Shown here: piece after piece, positions 23,042 through 59,132 of the stretch
How positions within the stretch are numbered: the first letter of the stretch is position 1
Layout: each line of letters opens with the position of its first letter
Assembly (NCBI GenBank): GCA_963514095.1
Contig: OY741266.1
Location: forward strand, 4,672,522 to 4,736,521
Source: Eutrigla gurnardus
Taxonomy: Eukaryota; Chordata; Actinopteri; Perciformes; Triglidae
Length of the DNA: 64,000 bases
Direction of reading: 5' to 3'
Position numbers and translations under genes: made by a program
Notes under the pieces: generated by a model
Told to the model about the DNA's origin: nothing
Seen by the model: only the letters and a program-made list of their open reading frames with translations
Database searches by the model: none

Positions 23042-23047
23042 AATAAA
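23042..23047 (+). terminator. rrbp1 polyadenylation signal
   Basis: A canonical AATAAA lies 84 nt after the rrbp1 stop and is followed by a GT/T-rich stretch (ctgttgtttttattagtg) about 20-45 nt downstream, as expected for a cleavage site near 23060-23070. Confidence 0.7.
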
Positions 23048-24314
23048 CATCAAGAACGTCCGACTCACTGTTGTTTTTATTAGTGACTCGTCATATTTTC
23101 ATCCTGCTACGTTGTGAGTCACATGATCAGCTGTTGATTTGTGGTCTCCTTGGGTGGAGGTCTGAGGCCTTGGGGTACAGAGCTCTCAGGGGTCCGGGTT
23201 CCTCTGATGTCCGGGATCCTTGTGCCGGGACCCTTGGATGTTAAGTTTCCTTGGCGTTCCCGGGCTTGGACCTCCGGAGAGTGTGGGATCTCTTGGGGCC
23301 CCCACTAAGTTCTCGTGAGCCACAGACAAAGACCAAGTTGACAGATGAAAGCCAATTTTATTGATCAAGTAACATAAATAGACAAACGTTTCACTGAACA
23401 ATTGACCTGGAAACCAAAGTAGAAATAAATATCGTCACAGCAATAAATTAAAGCCTGAAACGGACCAATAGACTGTTAGCTTGGACTCAGTGAGACGAGA
23501 TGCTGAGTCCTGTTCGTCTCCGAGGACGACAGTGCAGTTCAATGGCTATTTACACACATTTTATTTTCCACGTTTTTCACTTTAGTCCACGTTTTGTTTC
23601 ACACTCGTCTGTCTTCAGTTCACATTCGTCTTTTCACAACTTCGGCAACAATTTAAAAAACTAGGAAAAGCATAAAGCAGCGGCTGATTATTAAAAACCT
23701 TTAGTTACATGTTACAACAGCATCGTCACAGCTATCGACGTTTCTTTAATACACCTTCAGTATCAAATACTTCAGTCAGCAGGTTACAAAAATATCACAC
23801 AGACTTCTTTAATGGGTTCCTATGACTCAGAGGGGTCAGTGAACGCAGCAGCTCTCAACCTCCCAAAACAAGCCGACCTTTGACCTTCAAATGGTCGTTT
23901 CCATTTAGTTCTGAGCTCTGATGTCCTTAAATATTAACCAAAAAGGATTAAAGCTCCATTAGTGTCGATATTCTCAAGAACTCATCATGACGAGTTTGAT
24001 AGTTTCACTTAAATAACCTCACCACGTCCACTTGGACGCTTTCCTTGAGCTTTCGACCACATCACCTGATCTTCATCGACAGATCAAGACTGAATGCTGA
24101 AGCCAAACAGATGAGAAAGTTCTCGAAGAGGCTGAACATTTACAAAACTTTGACGACTACACCTGCTGATGAAGACCATGTGATACGTTCAAAAGTTTCA
24201 GCTTCTCAATGACTGGATAGTCGGTAAACAGTCAGTAGTAACAACATCATAAACTTTAACTGTGGTTTATCAGCAGCTCACAACATTTAAATAAATTAAT
24301 TCATTAGGTGTATT

Positions 24315-24490
24315 GGGGCTGCACGTGGTGTAGTGGGTAGCACTGTCCCCTCAGAGCGAGAGGGTCCCGGTTCCCGGGTCGGGTTCGGGTAGCTTCTGTT
24401 GCCCTGTGATAGACTGGCGTCCTGTCAAGGGTGTACTCTGCCTTCGCCCAATGTCAGCTAGGATAAGCGGTAGACGATGGATGATGGATA
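24315..24490 (+). mobile_element. SINE-like repeat, internally deleted copy
   Basis: It has the same head (ggggctgcacgtggtgtagt) and tail (gtcagctaggataagcggta) as the copy at 19970-20345, but about 200 bp of the body is missing between the B-box region and gccctgtgatagactgg. Confidence 0.75.
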
Positions 24491-25687
24491 GGTTTAATGA
24501 TCCTGGTCTCTGATGCTCAGTTCAACCCAACGTGAAGACAGTTTTTCCCACAAAGCATTTGGATACAAAGTCAAAGCAAAGACTTGAATAGACGCAACTT
24601 TGCCTCATTCATGTATTCACATGATTTTAAATATTTCAACTTGAGCAATAAGTTCTGGTAACATGTCATGGAGGAAACAAATGTCTCTTGTGTCTGTGCT
24701 ACAGCTACAATGTTAGCATAGCCTAGCACCATCAGTCCAGACTCCATTCACAAAAACAAGTATTTTCAAAGTATAGCTTGTCGTCTTGCAGACAGACCAA
24801 ACAAAGCAGGACTTTTTACTGATCACCATCATGATGGAGTTATTTCAGCATCCTTTTGATCTGATTATTGCTATTAAATCACAGCTAAATAGTTTATTTG
24901 GGGTTTATCCAGCTGTAGTAAACCAGCCCATGTGGGTCTAACTACATCCAGTGAATCCAGCTTGGTGAAATCCACTGAGCACCCCTGGATGATGTCATGA
25001 ACCCAGACAGGACAGTGTTTGGTTTCCTTGTGGATCTGGGACTTTAACTGGCCGATGTCTACGTGGGGGGAAGGTGAAAATTTGCTTCACGTTTGGTGTG
25101 AAAACAGCATTAGAATACATGGTTTTATTTCTCTCGTCTGTTTCAGACCAGAGAACACATGATGTTAAGAGGACCAGTGTGTAATATCTGAAGACACCTA
25201 GTGGCGAAGTTACAGATAACAACCAACTGAAACTTCTCTGTGTGCCAAGCGTGTAGCAGAACTACAACGGATCATTCTAAGGTAACCAAAACAGGACAAT
25301 TCTTATTTTAAGGTGATTAAACACTAAGAAAATATATTTTAGTTCCGCACTGGACCTTTAAGTCTTTATTTCAGCTTACTGATGCTGCAAACTAAAAATC
25401 TAAATAATAATCTTTTTTCCAGACTGTCAGGTTGAGAGCTGCTGAGCGGAGCCTCCGGTCTCAGATTCAGACCTCAGATCCTCTTTTAACTCTCCTCAGT
25501 TTCAGTTTTGTGTGCATACAATCAGAGTCGGAGCGCCTGACAGCAGACGCCCCGCTGGAGGTGAAGAGGAAACTAAACTAAAAAAAGGGTTGACACAAAC
25601 ACTGCATGTTCTCCAGCGTGTAGCCACAGACGCTGTCGACGTCCTCGTGGCTGCAGCTTTCATAGTCCAGCCCTGTGTCCGCTACAT

Positions 25688-25732
25688 GCGCACGCACACG
25701 CACACGCACGCACACGCACACACGCACGCACG

Positions 25733-25829
<97 letters not shown>
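25688..25829. repeat. (CA)n microsatellite
   Basis: A mixed CGCA/CACG start passes into a pure CA run of about 90 bp from 25739. Antisense frames of poly-Cys/Val or His/Thr are artefacts of the repeat. Confidence 0.97.
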
Positions 25830-25830
<1 letters not shown>

Positions 25831-26689
25831 GCAAAACATGACGGAAATCAAATCAAGCAACAAAAACTGATGTAAACATTATTTAAGGAACAAAACAACA
25901 CCTGAGACTATTTCCTCGTCATGTCACTGCACTGTAACGTGTTCTTATTTGAAAGCACTCCCGATGACTCCTGTTGCCATGGTAATGGAAAACAGTGTTA
26001 AGATGGTGACTTTGACCTTTACTTTCCATCACAGCCAAATATGTTTTTAACTCCTTGGAGACAAGCAGCTGCAAGTCAGGTGCTACTGTTCTCATTGCTG
26101 TTAATATGTTTGTCCACTAGGGGCGGAGCAGAGTCAGGTCAATGCTGGTGATGCGAAAAATCTTAAAGGAAACAGAACTCGAAATGGAAAACAATCGAGA
26201 TGGTTCAATGCATGAACTCAGAATAGTTTAAGACCAAATTCTCTTTTGCCAGTGTCCCTTTTACTACCTTTTAGAAATCTAGTAAGAGGACCTTGACTCA
26301 AAGGTCCGTCCAGTCCTGTTCAGTTTGTGGGCTAACTTCCGGCTGCATACTACAGAAGAACCCAGATTCTGATTGGATGGCAGGTGTCCATACAGCGGCA
26401 TTGAAACTTGTTTTGAGCTGAACTGAAACCAGAGATAAGCAGGAGAATGAAGTCCAAATGCAGCTTGAGGTTGTTTAAAGTCACTCCAAAACCCTCCAAT
26501 TAGAAGACGCCAGACCTAGCTGGCACCCAACAGATACCACAAGGATCATGGGAAAGTGACTTGCTGAAAGTATTCTGCATATTATGAGCTGCAGCTGATG
26601 TTTTTCAGTACATGTTAAAACAGCTCATAAAGGAACTCAATTTAATTTCATAAGACACATCGTCTTATTTTCAGTTTCAGACAGAAGAC

Positions 26690-26835
26690 TTATCTGCAGC
26701 TGTGTAGCCTGGCTTAGCACAAAGACAAAGGGGACTGCTAGCCTAGCTTAGCACAAAAACAGAAAGCAGAGGGTAACTGCTAGCCTAGCTTAGCACAAAG
26801 ACAGAAAGCAGAGGGGAACTTGCCAACTAGTCAAG
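26690..26835. repeat. Tandem dispersed repeat (gctagcctagcttagcac units)
   Basis: Three units of about 55 bp contain gctagcctagcttagcacaa followed by agacagaaagcagagg. Read antisense, they match the tttgtgctaagctaggcta core found around the 42-bp array at 42775-43275. A further piece is at about 27255-27300. Confidence 0.7.
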
Positions 26836-27384
26836 CCATTAAAAGACCCGGTTCTAGCAGTGTCATAGAGTGTCACAAAATTCATGTAGTTATAGTTCTA
26901 CTGTAGATGTAAAGCTAAATGCTAGAATGCTATCTTTTCTCAGTACTGTGTTTGGCATTTTGTTCTCAGGTTGTACATGTTGTCATTCAAAGAAAGATAA
27001 ATAACTTGATAATGCCAGTTAGTCAGCTTACAGTTAGCTTCTAGCTTCTAGCACTTGACCCTAGCTCTAGTCAACTCAACCCAGCTAACTACGGAATGGA
27101 CTCGTAATTACCCTGTTAGCTAACACATCAAGACCCTAGCTGGAACTAGGAGCTAATATTTCAGTTAATCTCACATATAACTAATTGTTAGCTTCAGAGA
27201 CTAAACAGAAGATACAACATCGGACAAACAAGCTAGTCTAGAAATTTCTCTCCGCTCCCCGTCTTTGTGCTAAGCTAGTCTAAACAAGTCCCATAGTAAT
27301 AAAACGGGAGTAGGGGCATTCCCAAATGAGAAACTACACTGATGTTCAGAGGAGAAGGACAAGATACCTCGCTAGCTAGCTACT

Positions 27385-27605
27385 TAGCTATCTAGCTACT
27401 TAGCTATCTAGCCAGACATCCGTCTCCAGAGCTGTGTTCTCTCTCTTCCTAGTGAGCTGTGACTTAACTTTACAGCACCACTGACGTGTCGTCACCATGA
27501 AAGCTAGTGTCGTTGTTAGCCGTCATGGTGACGACATTTTCTTTTGTACTAGTCACATGACCACTAAGAACAGTTCAATATCCGATCTATTCCCGTTCTA
27601 TTTCT
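27385..27605. repeat. Unnamed dispersed repeat, copy 2
   Basis: It shares ordered blocks with 705-860: gacatccgtctcc, tcttcctagtg, gtcaccatg, acattttcttttgta, agtcacatgac and acagttcaat. Lengths differ by insertions. It is preceded by a run of ctagctacttagctat. Confidence 0.5.
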
Positions 27606-27869
27606 ACGACGTGTCCTATGTACGTCCATGTAAAACGAAAGATATTTCAGTTCAACTAAATATAACACAGACTTGAACTGTAGCAGTACAAACATGGAGG
27701 ATGTTACATCTTCATAGTGAAGTGAAGGAAAACTTTTGAACTAATTCTACAGTAGACTGACGACTGGTCCAAGAAGCTTTGTTAGCCAGATGCTGGAGTG
27801 TTTTGGTTACCTGGTGATGTTATTGAACCCCTCATGGTGCAGGTTGGTGTACAATAAGCTACTGTACAT

Positions 27870-27870
<1 letters not shown>

Positions 27871-27907
<37 letters not shown>

Positions 27908-27908
27908 A

Positions 27909-27949
<41 letters not shown>

Positions 27950-27953
27950 ACAC
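27871..27953. repeat. (CA)n microsatellite, compound
   Basis: Two CA runs are separated by catacacactctctctctca. Confidence 0.95.
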
Positions 27954-29060
27954 AGAAAACATTTTCCCTTGAGAGTCCTGACAGCTTCAGGCTTTGAGTG
28001 CAGACGGTCCAGACGAAAAGCGCTGCTCTTCTGCGTCTACCAATTTCAAACGAGTCGACTTCTGCTGCTGTCAGCGCGTCGTTACTAACTTCTCCCCATG
28101 AATGAAAGGAGTATTGATTGCTAAACCTACACGGACACAAACATTCCCGTTCCTTTCGCCAGGTGTTCATGAGTTAAGGTAGTCCGGGTGAAATCAAAAC
28201 CAGAACAGAAAGAAGTTCTTGTGTTGAGTCCAGTGGTTCGGCATTCGAGTGGAGCCGAAAACCAGCAGGTGGGAGGATATGCTGCTGAAATCTGGGTGGA
28301 GTTCATTGGCCACCACAGCGGTTGACATCATCCAAAAGGTGGTGACGTTATTAATCCAGACAGCACTTTTAGCAACATGCAGCAAAATCTTGGCGGGTAA
28401 AACAAATGTCCAGGTGATGTGTTGAAAATCCATGAGCCAAAGGTTCCACAGAACGAAAGAGGAAAACTGTGAACAGGAAGTGACAATGTGATGTGTCCGC
28501 GTAAGCAAGACTTCTACCACTACGAGAGCTGGAGGTTGGTGGCTTATTTAGCACTCTGATGTCGGAGGAGGATAGCGGTGACGATGATAACGATGGGGGT
28601 TCGTTTGGAGGCATCCATCAGGCCAAGGAATAAGACAGCGTCAGTATCAGCTTTGACCCCTCGACAAGTCATGTACCGGTGACCTGCGGTGGGATCGGAA
28701 GTCAAGACATGAGTGCAAACGCACAAAATCCAGCCCAGGCACGAATTGTTTAACCCCGCCCCCAACCCCACGAAAAAACAAACAAAGGGAAAAGAAAGAC
28801 TTTTGGCTTTGTGGTTATGTACAGTGACTTCCTGTGGAAGCAGTCTGATGTCCATCAAGACGTGCAGGACTGGTTGTTGGCGACCCGGCGCCGGCGTCAA
28901 AGGTCAGGGTCAAGTCTTCGAGCTGGGAGGGAGGGAGCTATCCATGTCAGTCTATCTGTATACGTGTTGTTGTGTGTAGTGATTCTCCAGTCCGCTTCAT
29001 GTTCTAACTATAGTGTGGCCCCTCTACTAGCTCCGCCCCTCCCTCTAGCTCCACCCCCAG

Positions 29061-52162
<23,102 letters not shown>

Positions 52163-52641
52163 GCTCACTGCCGCATCCTGCAGAGAACCTGAGGGAGAAA
52201 ATGGACACATTAGTCAGTGACCTTTCCCCTTTGACTCAGCAGGAAACCGTTGATGGAAATAAATCACAGAAACATCTAATCAATGATGACAACCCGATAA
52301 CCCTTTAATGTATCACCCAGTAATAACCTCCATCAAACAGTGGTGTTTACAAAACAGCAGAACACCAAGAAGTGATTCCAGTATGTTTCTTAATTCATTA
52401 TTATTATTATTGGGATGATAATCATCACTATTATTTTGACGAGGATGATTGTGACACATCTCAACTAACATACTTACTGATTTTTCCACACATCATTTTT
52501 AATTCCTCTGAAGTCAAAGTTCAGTGTCAACATGCTAAGATTCTTTGTTACAAGGAAATAAAGATGTATGAATGTCCACCACCTCACTAGCATTTATAAG
52601 ATGACCCGTAATAATGCTACTGATCCTCTGATGTCTCACCA

Positions 52642-53608
52642 GAGGCCTTTACTACGAAGCAGGATTTGTGCTTAGCGAGGTAACTTAAGCGTTTACTCTG
52701 GGTTTTCCGTCCTACGACGCTGGTTCACTTCTTACCGGGGTAGATCGCCATGGTAACTTACGCTGTGGAGCTAACCTGCTCCGGAGCAGGTTATGTTCCT
52801 GATAAGAGATCAACGTGGAGAAACACACCGCCGACTGACCAATCAGCTGTCTTGGTGCGCCGATATAAAAAAAAGAAGCTTGGTGGATCGTGAGAGGGTC
52901 TTGTAGGAGAACTATAGAGTGTACAGAGACCGGCAAAACCCTTTTTCTGTCCCTGACGATGTTTTATATGAGAGATACAGATTCTCATCGGAGAGAAGAC
53001 TTTTCTGTGTCAGCGTGCAGCCTACTTACCACTTTGAATTATGTTTTTATATTTATTTGATTTGCTCCCAAGTCCGTTTTACACCGCCGGGATTGCAGCT
53101 GAAAGAATGAGGCTGATATTGTCATAAACCACCTTATAAGAATACATCCAATCAACACATTCATTATTTTTAAGCTATATTTTGGCCTTTTATTGCAGGA
53201 GGACATCGTGAGAGTTAAAGGTGTGAGAGAGAGCAACGGCATGATTTAAAAGAGGGCCGCAGGGCGGATTCAAACCAGGGACCGCTGCAGGGAGCCTCGG
53301 TACATGGGGCGGAAAATATACCACTAAGCTATCAGCGGAGTGAATGTGTTAATTTAATCAATCAGATCTACTAGTGCCCTTATGATCGGGCAGTCGTTAT
53401 ACTACTACTAATACTATTAATACGACTTACGCATTCACACAGTCGGTGTCTTTCATGTGCACGCGCTCATAGCTGGACAGGTTGACTTACCGAGTTGATA
53501 ACCAGCTTCGTGTGACCGCTTATCTCTGATTGCCTTTGTTAGGGTTACTTAAGCTGGATAACTGAAAGATACCCTGGTATGTTGAACTCGCTGAGGAGTA
53601 CAGGCCTC
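52642..53608. mobile_element. TIR element (~970 bp), Harbinger-like, with internal SINE-like piece
   Basis: The left end gaggcctttactacgaagca and the right end gaggagtacaggcctc form imperfect inverted repeats (gaggcctgtact). Subterminal gcttagcgaggtaactt and aacctgctccggagcaggtt palindromes are typical of a family I have seen repeatedly in fish genomes. It lies in tmem63b intron 1. The superfamily is a guess. Confidence 0.6.
53251..53340 (-). repeat. tRNA-like (SINE head) sequence, not a tRNA gene
   Basis: The minus strand contains an A-box match TAGCTTAGTGG (53321-53331) and a B-box match GGTTTGAATCC (53266-53276) at suitable spacing. A clean acceptor stem is not apparent and it sits inside a transposon-like element, so a SINE-derived head is more likely than a functional tRNA. 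Confidence 0.5.
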
Positions 53609-54499
53609 AGGTCAACGTGTTAATGTGTCGTATACTTTGGTTAATGACCAAATACCTGGAGAACTAAAGACATTCAATCAGCTGGAATCTGTGTTTACTG
53701 ATCATTAGTCAATGTTAGCAAGCTAACACATGGTAAATGTTAGCATGTTAGCATTAAGCTCACAGCAGCACTGAATCATCTCAGTAGCCTCACAGAGCTG
53801 CTAGCATGATTGCAGGACAGAAACATTACAAAGGCATCAGACTGTTTATATTCATTTACTCAATGTAAAAAAAGCATCATTGTATGAAAACGCTTCCATA
53901 AACTGGTCACAGACCAAGAGATTTCACCTGATATTGTTCTCAAAGCCGCAGTGCAACTTGGGAATGTTTCTGGGTGGGTGGGAGTCAGATGATCAAGGAG
54001 ATTCAGATAAAGGAAAACTTCCCCGGTGGAAACATGAATCTGTATTGAAAGTGGCTAATATACATAGTCAAAATGTAAAATAAATGCCTTCTTGACTGAG
54101 AAAAGGCAGACAGTGACTTTTTGATGCATGTGGATGGAAGACAACAACTCCCACAATGCACAGCTCAACAGGCCACTCCCACTGATCTGTCCTGCCTCCC
54201 CAGGCCGGTTTGCACTCACACTCCTCGGCCCGAATGCCTCTTGTACAGGTCATCACATTCTAATACGACACATGCTTGGCTTTACGTTGTTTTCAAGAAG
54301 CGCCGTCTCAAAGTCATCAACAAGAGAGAACAACACAGAGAACATGACTGAAACTTTATTGACACGTCACGTCTGCACAGATGTCAACACTCACCCTCTG
54401 GATCGGCTCATGTTAGCTCGAGCAGGCAGCGGCGAGCAGATTTTGGACAGAGCAGGCATTTTTATTCTAAAAGGACCGGTCCAGCTCCGCTCACACCCT

Positions 54500-55112
54500 G
54501 AGTCTGAAGGGAGGTCCCACCACTGGTCTGTAATAGGTCTGAAGTGTCAGTGGGTCCCATCACTGGTCTGTAATAGGTCTGTAGCCTCAGTGGGTCCCAT
54601 CGCTGGTTTGTAACAGGTCTGTAGCCTCAGTGGGTCCCACCACTGGTCTGTAACAGGTCTGTAGCCTCAGTGGGTCCCATCACTTGTTTGTAACAGGTCT
54701 GTAGCTTCAGTGGGTCCACCACTGGTCTGTAACAGGTCTGTAGCCTCAGTGGGTCCCATCACTGGTCTGCAACATGTCTGTAGTCTCAGTGGGTCCCACC
54801 ACTGGTCTGTAATAGGTCTGTAGCCTCAGTGGGTCCCATCACTGGTCTGCAACAGGTCTGTAGTCTCAGTGGGTCCCACCACTGGTCTGTAATAGGTCTG
54901 TAGACTCTGGGTCCCACCACTGGTCTGTGAAAGGTTTGTAGTCTCAGTGGGTCCCACCACTGGTCTGTAACAGGTCTGTAGTCTCAGTGGGTCCCACCAC
55001 TGGTCTGTAATAGGTCTGTAGACTCTGGGTCCCACCACTGGTCTGTGAAAGGTTTGTAGTCTCAGTGGGTCCCACCACTGGTCTGTAACAGGTCTGTAGT
55101 CTCAGTGGGTGC
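54500..55112. repeat. 40-bp minisatellite, about 15 units, in tmem63b intron 1
   Basis: The unit is gtctgtagcctcagtgggtc plus ccaccactggtctgtaacag. Variants are taatag for taacag, and a shortened unit with gtagactctgggtcc. Confidence 0.95.
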
Positions 55113-55181
55113 TGCCCCCTATAGGCGGGTTGAAAACATGAGGAACTAGTGTTGGAGTCTCACCCCCTCTAACCAAAACAG

Positions 55182-55222
55182 CCTCCGATGATGCAAAACG
55201 ATGATATTTGCGTCATCGGAGG
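55182..55222. repeat. Inverted repeat (hairpin)
   Basis: The arms cctccgatgatgcaaa and tttgcgtcatcggagg pair with one mismatch around an 8-9 nt loop. It is probably an end or core of a small MITE. Confidence 0.6.
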
Positions 55223-56882
55223 GTCTTTTTTAGAATAGAAACACTGAGATCTCCGTCTCTGGGAAAATGAGGGAATGATGACAACATTCAAAAATACTAC
55301 CTGGTTTGTAACCATTCAAAGTTGAATGCAAATGGGTGTAGTATTCCTTTAAGTGTTATTTATTTTTATTTATCCAACATAAAATAACAGCTCCAAATGT
55401 ACTCAACAATATTAACCTAAGAGCGGACGACATTTCCCAGCATGCACGAGTAGCAGCCTCATCTTCCTGTGACCTACTGATCCTGTTGCCATGGTAACGC
55501 TGACTACAGCTCCTGACCCAGTTTTCATGCCTCGGCGGGCTTTTGTCACAAAACCAGAGTGAAGGCGCTCCGACTAATGATGTCATCGTTACATCACGTC
55601 ACACCGAGAACAAAAAGACGATGTTGAGGCGTTGGTTACACCCAGAGACCGAGTTGACCTGCACTAAACTTCACCAGAGGATCATGAGAAATACTACAAA
55701 TCAGCAAGACAGACATAATAATAATTACTAATATTTGTATAATCTATATAGCATTAAAAATAATAGCAATCATCTTTAATAATAAGAACAAACAGTGACC
55801 CATTATTGTCAACAGCTTTTCATTACACAGTGAATACATCTATATGAATATACACGGCCTGGACAAAAAAACAAGTAGATGACAATGCAGGATTCATTGG
55901 GGTCAAATGAAGAAAGCGTGGTTCAGGGAGCATCCAAGACACTAAACGATTTACGTTATACAGTAGGCACTAGGGCTGGGTATCGCCACTGATGTCCCGA
56001 ATCGATTTGATTCAGATTCACAAGGTCAGGATTCAATTTAATCTCTGATTCGATTCGAGTAAATATCGATTCGGTTAGGGATATTTAGTTACAATAACAA
56101 TTTTGCTTGGATATGAAATAGATCCTTATAGAACTAATGCTGTAAATTGTACAAGGAACCCTCTAACCTGGTGCATTATTAAAATATTAATGTTTACATT
56201 AATAATTGACCCCAAAGCAGTAACATGAATGTAATTTTATGACCAACAGCCTGTCAGGCTTACATTCTATCTTATTTATATCTGGACAGAAATCAAGTGA
56301 TACTGTAACTGCAACAGGGAATGCAGTGAAAGGACATGACACAATCTGAGCAGATCTGAGCAGCACCCTGGGATAGAGAGAGAACAATCTTCAATAGCTT
56401 AACAAATCCCATATGTTTGGCCATGTTTTGGTTCACTACTACGAGTCTCTCACGTGGCCAGATCTCGTTGCGTGAAGAACCAAAGCCTGGCCATGCCAGA
56501 ATGGCGAGACTTCACGCATCCACAGGAAAAGGCTCTGACAACGTAGTTAACTATATATATTTTCACGGTCATCATATAACGTTAGTTTTTTTTTTTAATG
56601 TAAAACCACCAAGCTGAAGTAAGGCTCATTGTCCACAGAGCGTCCTTCACTACAGTTAAGCAGTGAAGTCCACAAGATTGATGCGTTTAACTTCAACATG
56701 TAAACATTTTGTACGGGGGCAAATACAAATTGTAGCGGGCAGCATGTGCCCAGAGCCCCTACAGTCTCATAAAATCCTGTGGGAAACAATGGTTGTGATC
56801 ATATAGACAGGAGATGATGATGTCACACTGAATGAGATCAATAACTGAGTTAGGATCATATAGACAGGAGATAATGATGTCA

Positions 56883-58105
56883 CACTGAATCCGTAGTTAG
56901 ATTGAGACAACTTAACTCCATAGTTAGGTTGAGACAAGTAAACTCCATAGTTAGATTGAGACAACTTAACTCTATAGTTAGGTTGAGACAAGTAAACTCC
57001 ATAGTTAGGTTGAGACAAGTAAACTCCATAGTTAGGTTGAGACAAGTAAACTCCATAGTTAGATTGAGACTTAACTCTATAGTTAGGTTGAGACAAGTAA
57101 ACTCCATGGTTAGGTTGAGACAAGTAACTCCATAGTTACGATGAGACAAGTAAACTCCATAGTTACGTTGAGACAAGTACACTCCATAGTTACGTTGAGA
57201 CAAGTAAAGTCCATAGTTAGGTTGAGACAACTAAACTCCATAGTTAGGTTGAGACAAGTAAACTAGGTTGAGGCAAGTAAACTCCATAGTTACGTTGAGA
57301 CAAGTAAACTCCAAAGTTACGTTGAGACAAGTAAACTCCATAGTTACGTTGAGACAAGTAAACTCCATAGTTACGTTGAGACAAGTAAACTCCATAGGTA
57401 GGTTGAGACAAGTAAACTCCATAGTTAGATTGAGACAACTAATCTCTATAGTTAGGTTGAGACGAATAAACTCCATAGTTAGGTTGAGACATCTAAAACT
57501 CCATAGTTAGGTTGAGACAACTAAACTCCATAGTTAGGTTGAGACAACTAAACTCCATAGTTAGGTTGAGACGAATAAACTCCATAGTTAGGTTGAGACG
57601 AATAAACTCTATAGTTAGGTTGAGACAAGTAAACTCCATAGTTAGGTTGAGACGAATAAACTCCATAATTAGGTTGAGACGAATAAACTCCATAGTTAGG
57701 TTGAGACAACTAAACTCCATAGTTAGGTTGAGACGAATAAACTCCATAGTTAGGTTGAGACGAATAAACTCCATAGTTAGGTTGAGACGAATAAACTCCA
57801 TAGTTAGGTTGAGACGAATAAACTCCATAGTTAGGTTGAGACAACTAAACTCCATAGTTAGGTTGAGACAACTAAACTCCATAGTTAGGTTGAGACAACT
57901 AAACTCCATAGTTAGGTTGAGACGAATAAACTCCATAGTTAGGTTGAGACAACTAAACTCCATAGTTAGGTTGAGACAACTAAACTCCATAGTTAGGTTG
58001 AGACAACTAAACTCCATAGTTAGGTTGAGACGAATAAACTCCATAGTTAGGTTGAGACATCTAAAACTCCATAGTTAGGTTGAGACAAGTAAACTCTATA
58101 GTTTA
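56883..58105. repeat. 27-bp minisatellite, about 45 units, in tmem63b intron 1
   Basis: The unit is gttgagacaactaaactcca plus tagttag. Variants (gacgaataaa, gacaagtaaa, gttacgttg) are segregated into blocks. The 27-bp unit is a multiple of 3 and lacks stops in both directions, giving long spurious ORFs (RLRQLNSIV and LNLTMEFSC). Confidence 0.97.
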
Positions 58106-59132
58106 CTTATAGATAGCATCACCTAGTCAGTAAACTATTTGTAACTATTTAACTAGTAAGTAACTATGAATTGTTGTATTAGTTCTTGTTTTGGGAAATG
58201 TGACCTAATTTCTTCTTATTCGTTCTACACTGTATTCTAGGGGGCTAACGTGGTTCTATACTGTATTCTACGTGTTCTGGAATCAGCCCCCCCCCCCCGT
58301 TGTCATGGTGCAGCAGCATGACTCATCTGAAGCCTCCAGTCTCAGAGCTGCAGACACACTGCAACACTAACAGATACAAAGTCCCGTTAGGCCTGGACGT
58401 TTTGAGGAAATTCTGCAATAACATTGTTCAATATTGCGATTATGATATGGTTTGCGATAAACAAATAATTAATTGTACATACTTCGCTATACAGTTCTTA
58501 TATCGTTCTGCTTCAAAAGGTCCACTGCTAACATAGAGACCTCACATTGAATAGTTCGCTGAATAAACAAATTAAATGATTCTTTCTAGCATGATTTTAT
58601 TAAACACATTGCACATGAACAACCAAACAAACAAAACACTAGTTTAAATTTAAAATTCAACAACAAAAACATGAATAAAAATTGAACAGGGCAATTTACA
58701 ATAACTAATGTTTTCTAACGTGAAGTACTATTGCATGGAATACCGATACCAGAAAGGTGTCACAATAACCTACCAGTACCTACCCGATTTTATTGGTATC
58801 GCTACTTTCAGAATTACAGTGTTTTAATAATGTGTGACAGCAGGGCAGTGTCTGTGCAGAAATCTCCAAAAACCTCCCTACAGATGAGTGCTCTCGCCCA
58901 ATGTCCATGGCTTGTAAACAAAGCAGACGCAGGAAGCGCATGTATGGGATTATTTTGCTTATGTAGCCAGCCCAAAAACTTGCGAAAACCAAGGAAAACA
59001 TGTCAACGTGTCTGTGGACCTTGCCAATGCAGGGCTCCAGACTAACTTTTTACATTGGTTGCACTGGTGCACTTTTTTCCTTTTTCATTTAGGTGCACCC
59101 AAAGTTTTTCACCGCAATAACATACATGTTTA

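Larger units (their letters stand above)
23070..29060. other. Intergenic or 3'UTR stretch between convergent rrbp1 and tmem63b
   Basis: I found no protein-coding exon here. Part is probably the 3'UTR of tmem63b (minus strand), whose stop is at 29061-29063. Minus-strand AATAAA signals occur, for example at 23355-23360 (seen as tttatt on the plus strand), but I cannot tell which is used. The region also holds a truncated SINE-like copy, two (CA)n tracts and two dispersed-repeat segments, listed separately. Confidence 0.5.

Noticed and set aside
25578..25875. Poly Cys-Val and His-Thr frames
   Set aside because: They are translations of a (CA)n microsatellite.
54128..54613. 161-residue frame in tmem63b intron 1
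   Set aside because: No recognisable domain, it runs into the 40-bp minisatellite, and there are no flanking splice or promoter signals.
57493..58078. Long open frames on both strands (LNLTMEFSC / RLRQLNSIV repeats)
   Set aside because: They are produced by the stop-free 27-bp minisatellite; simultaneous opening on both strands is diagnostic of repeat artefact.
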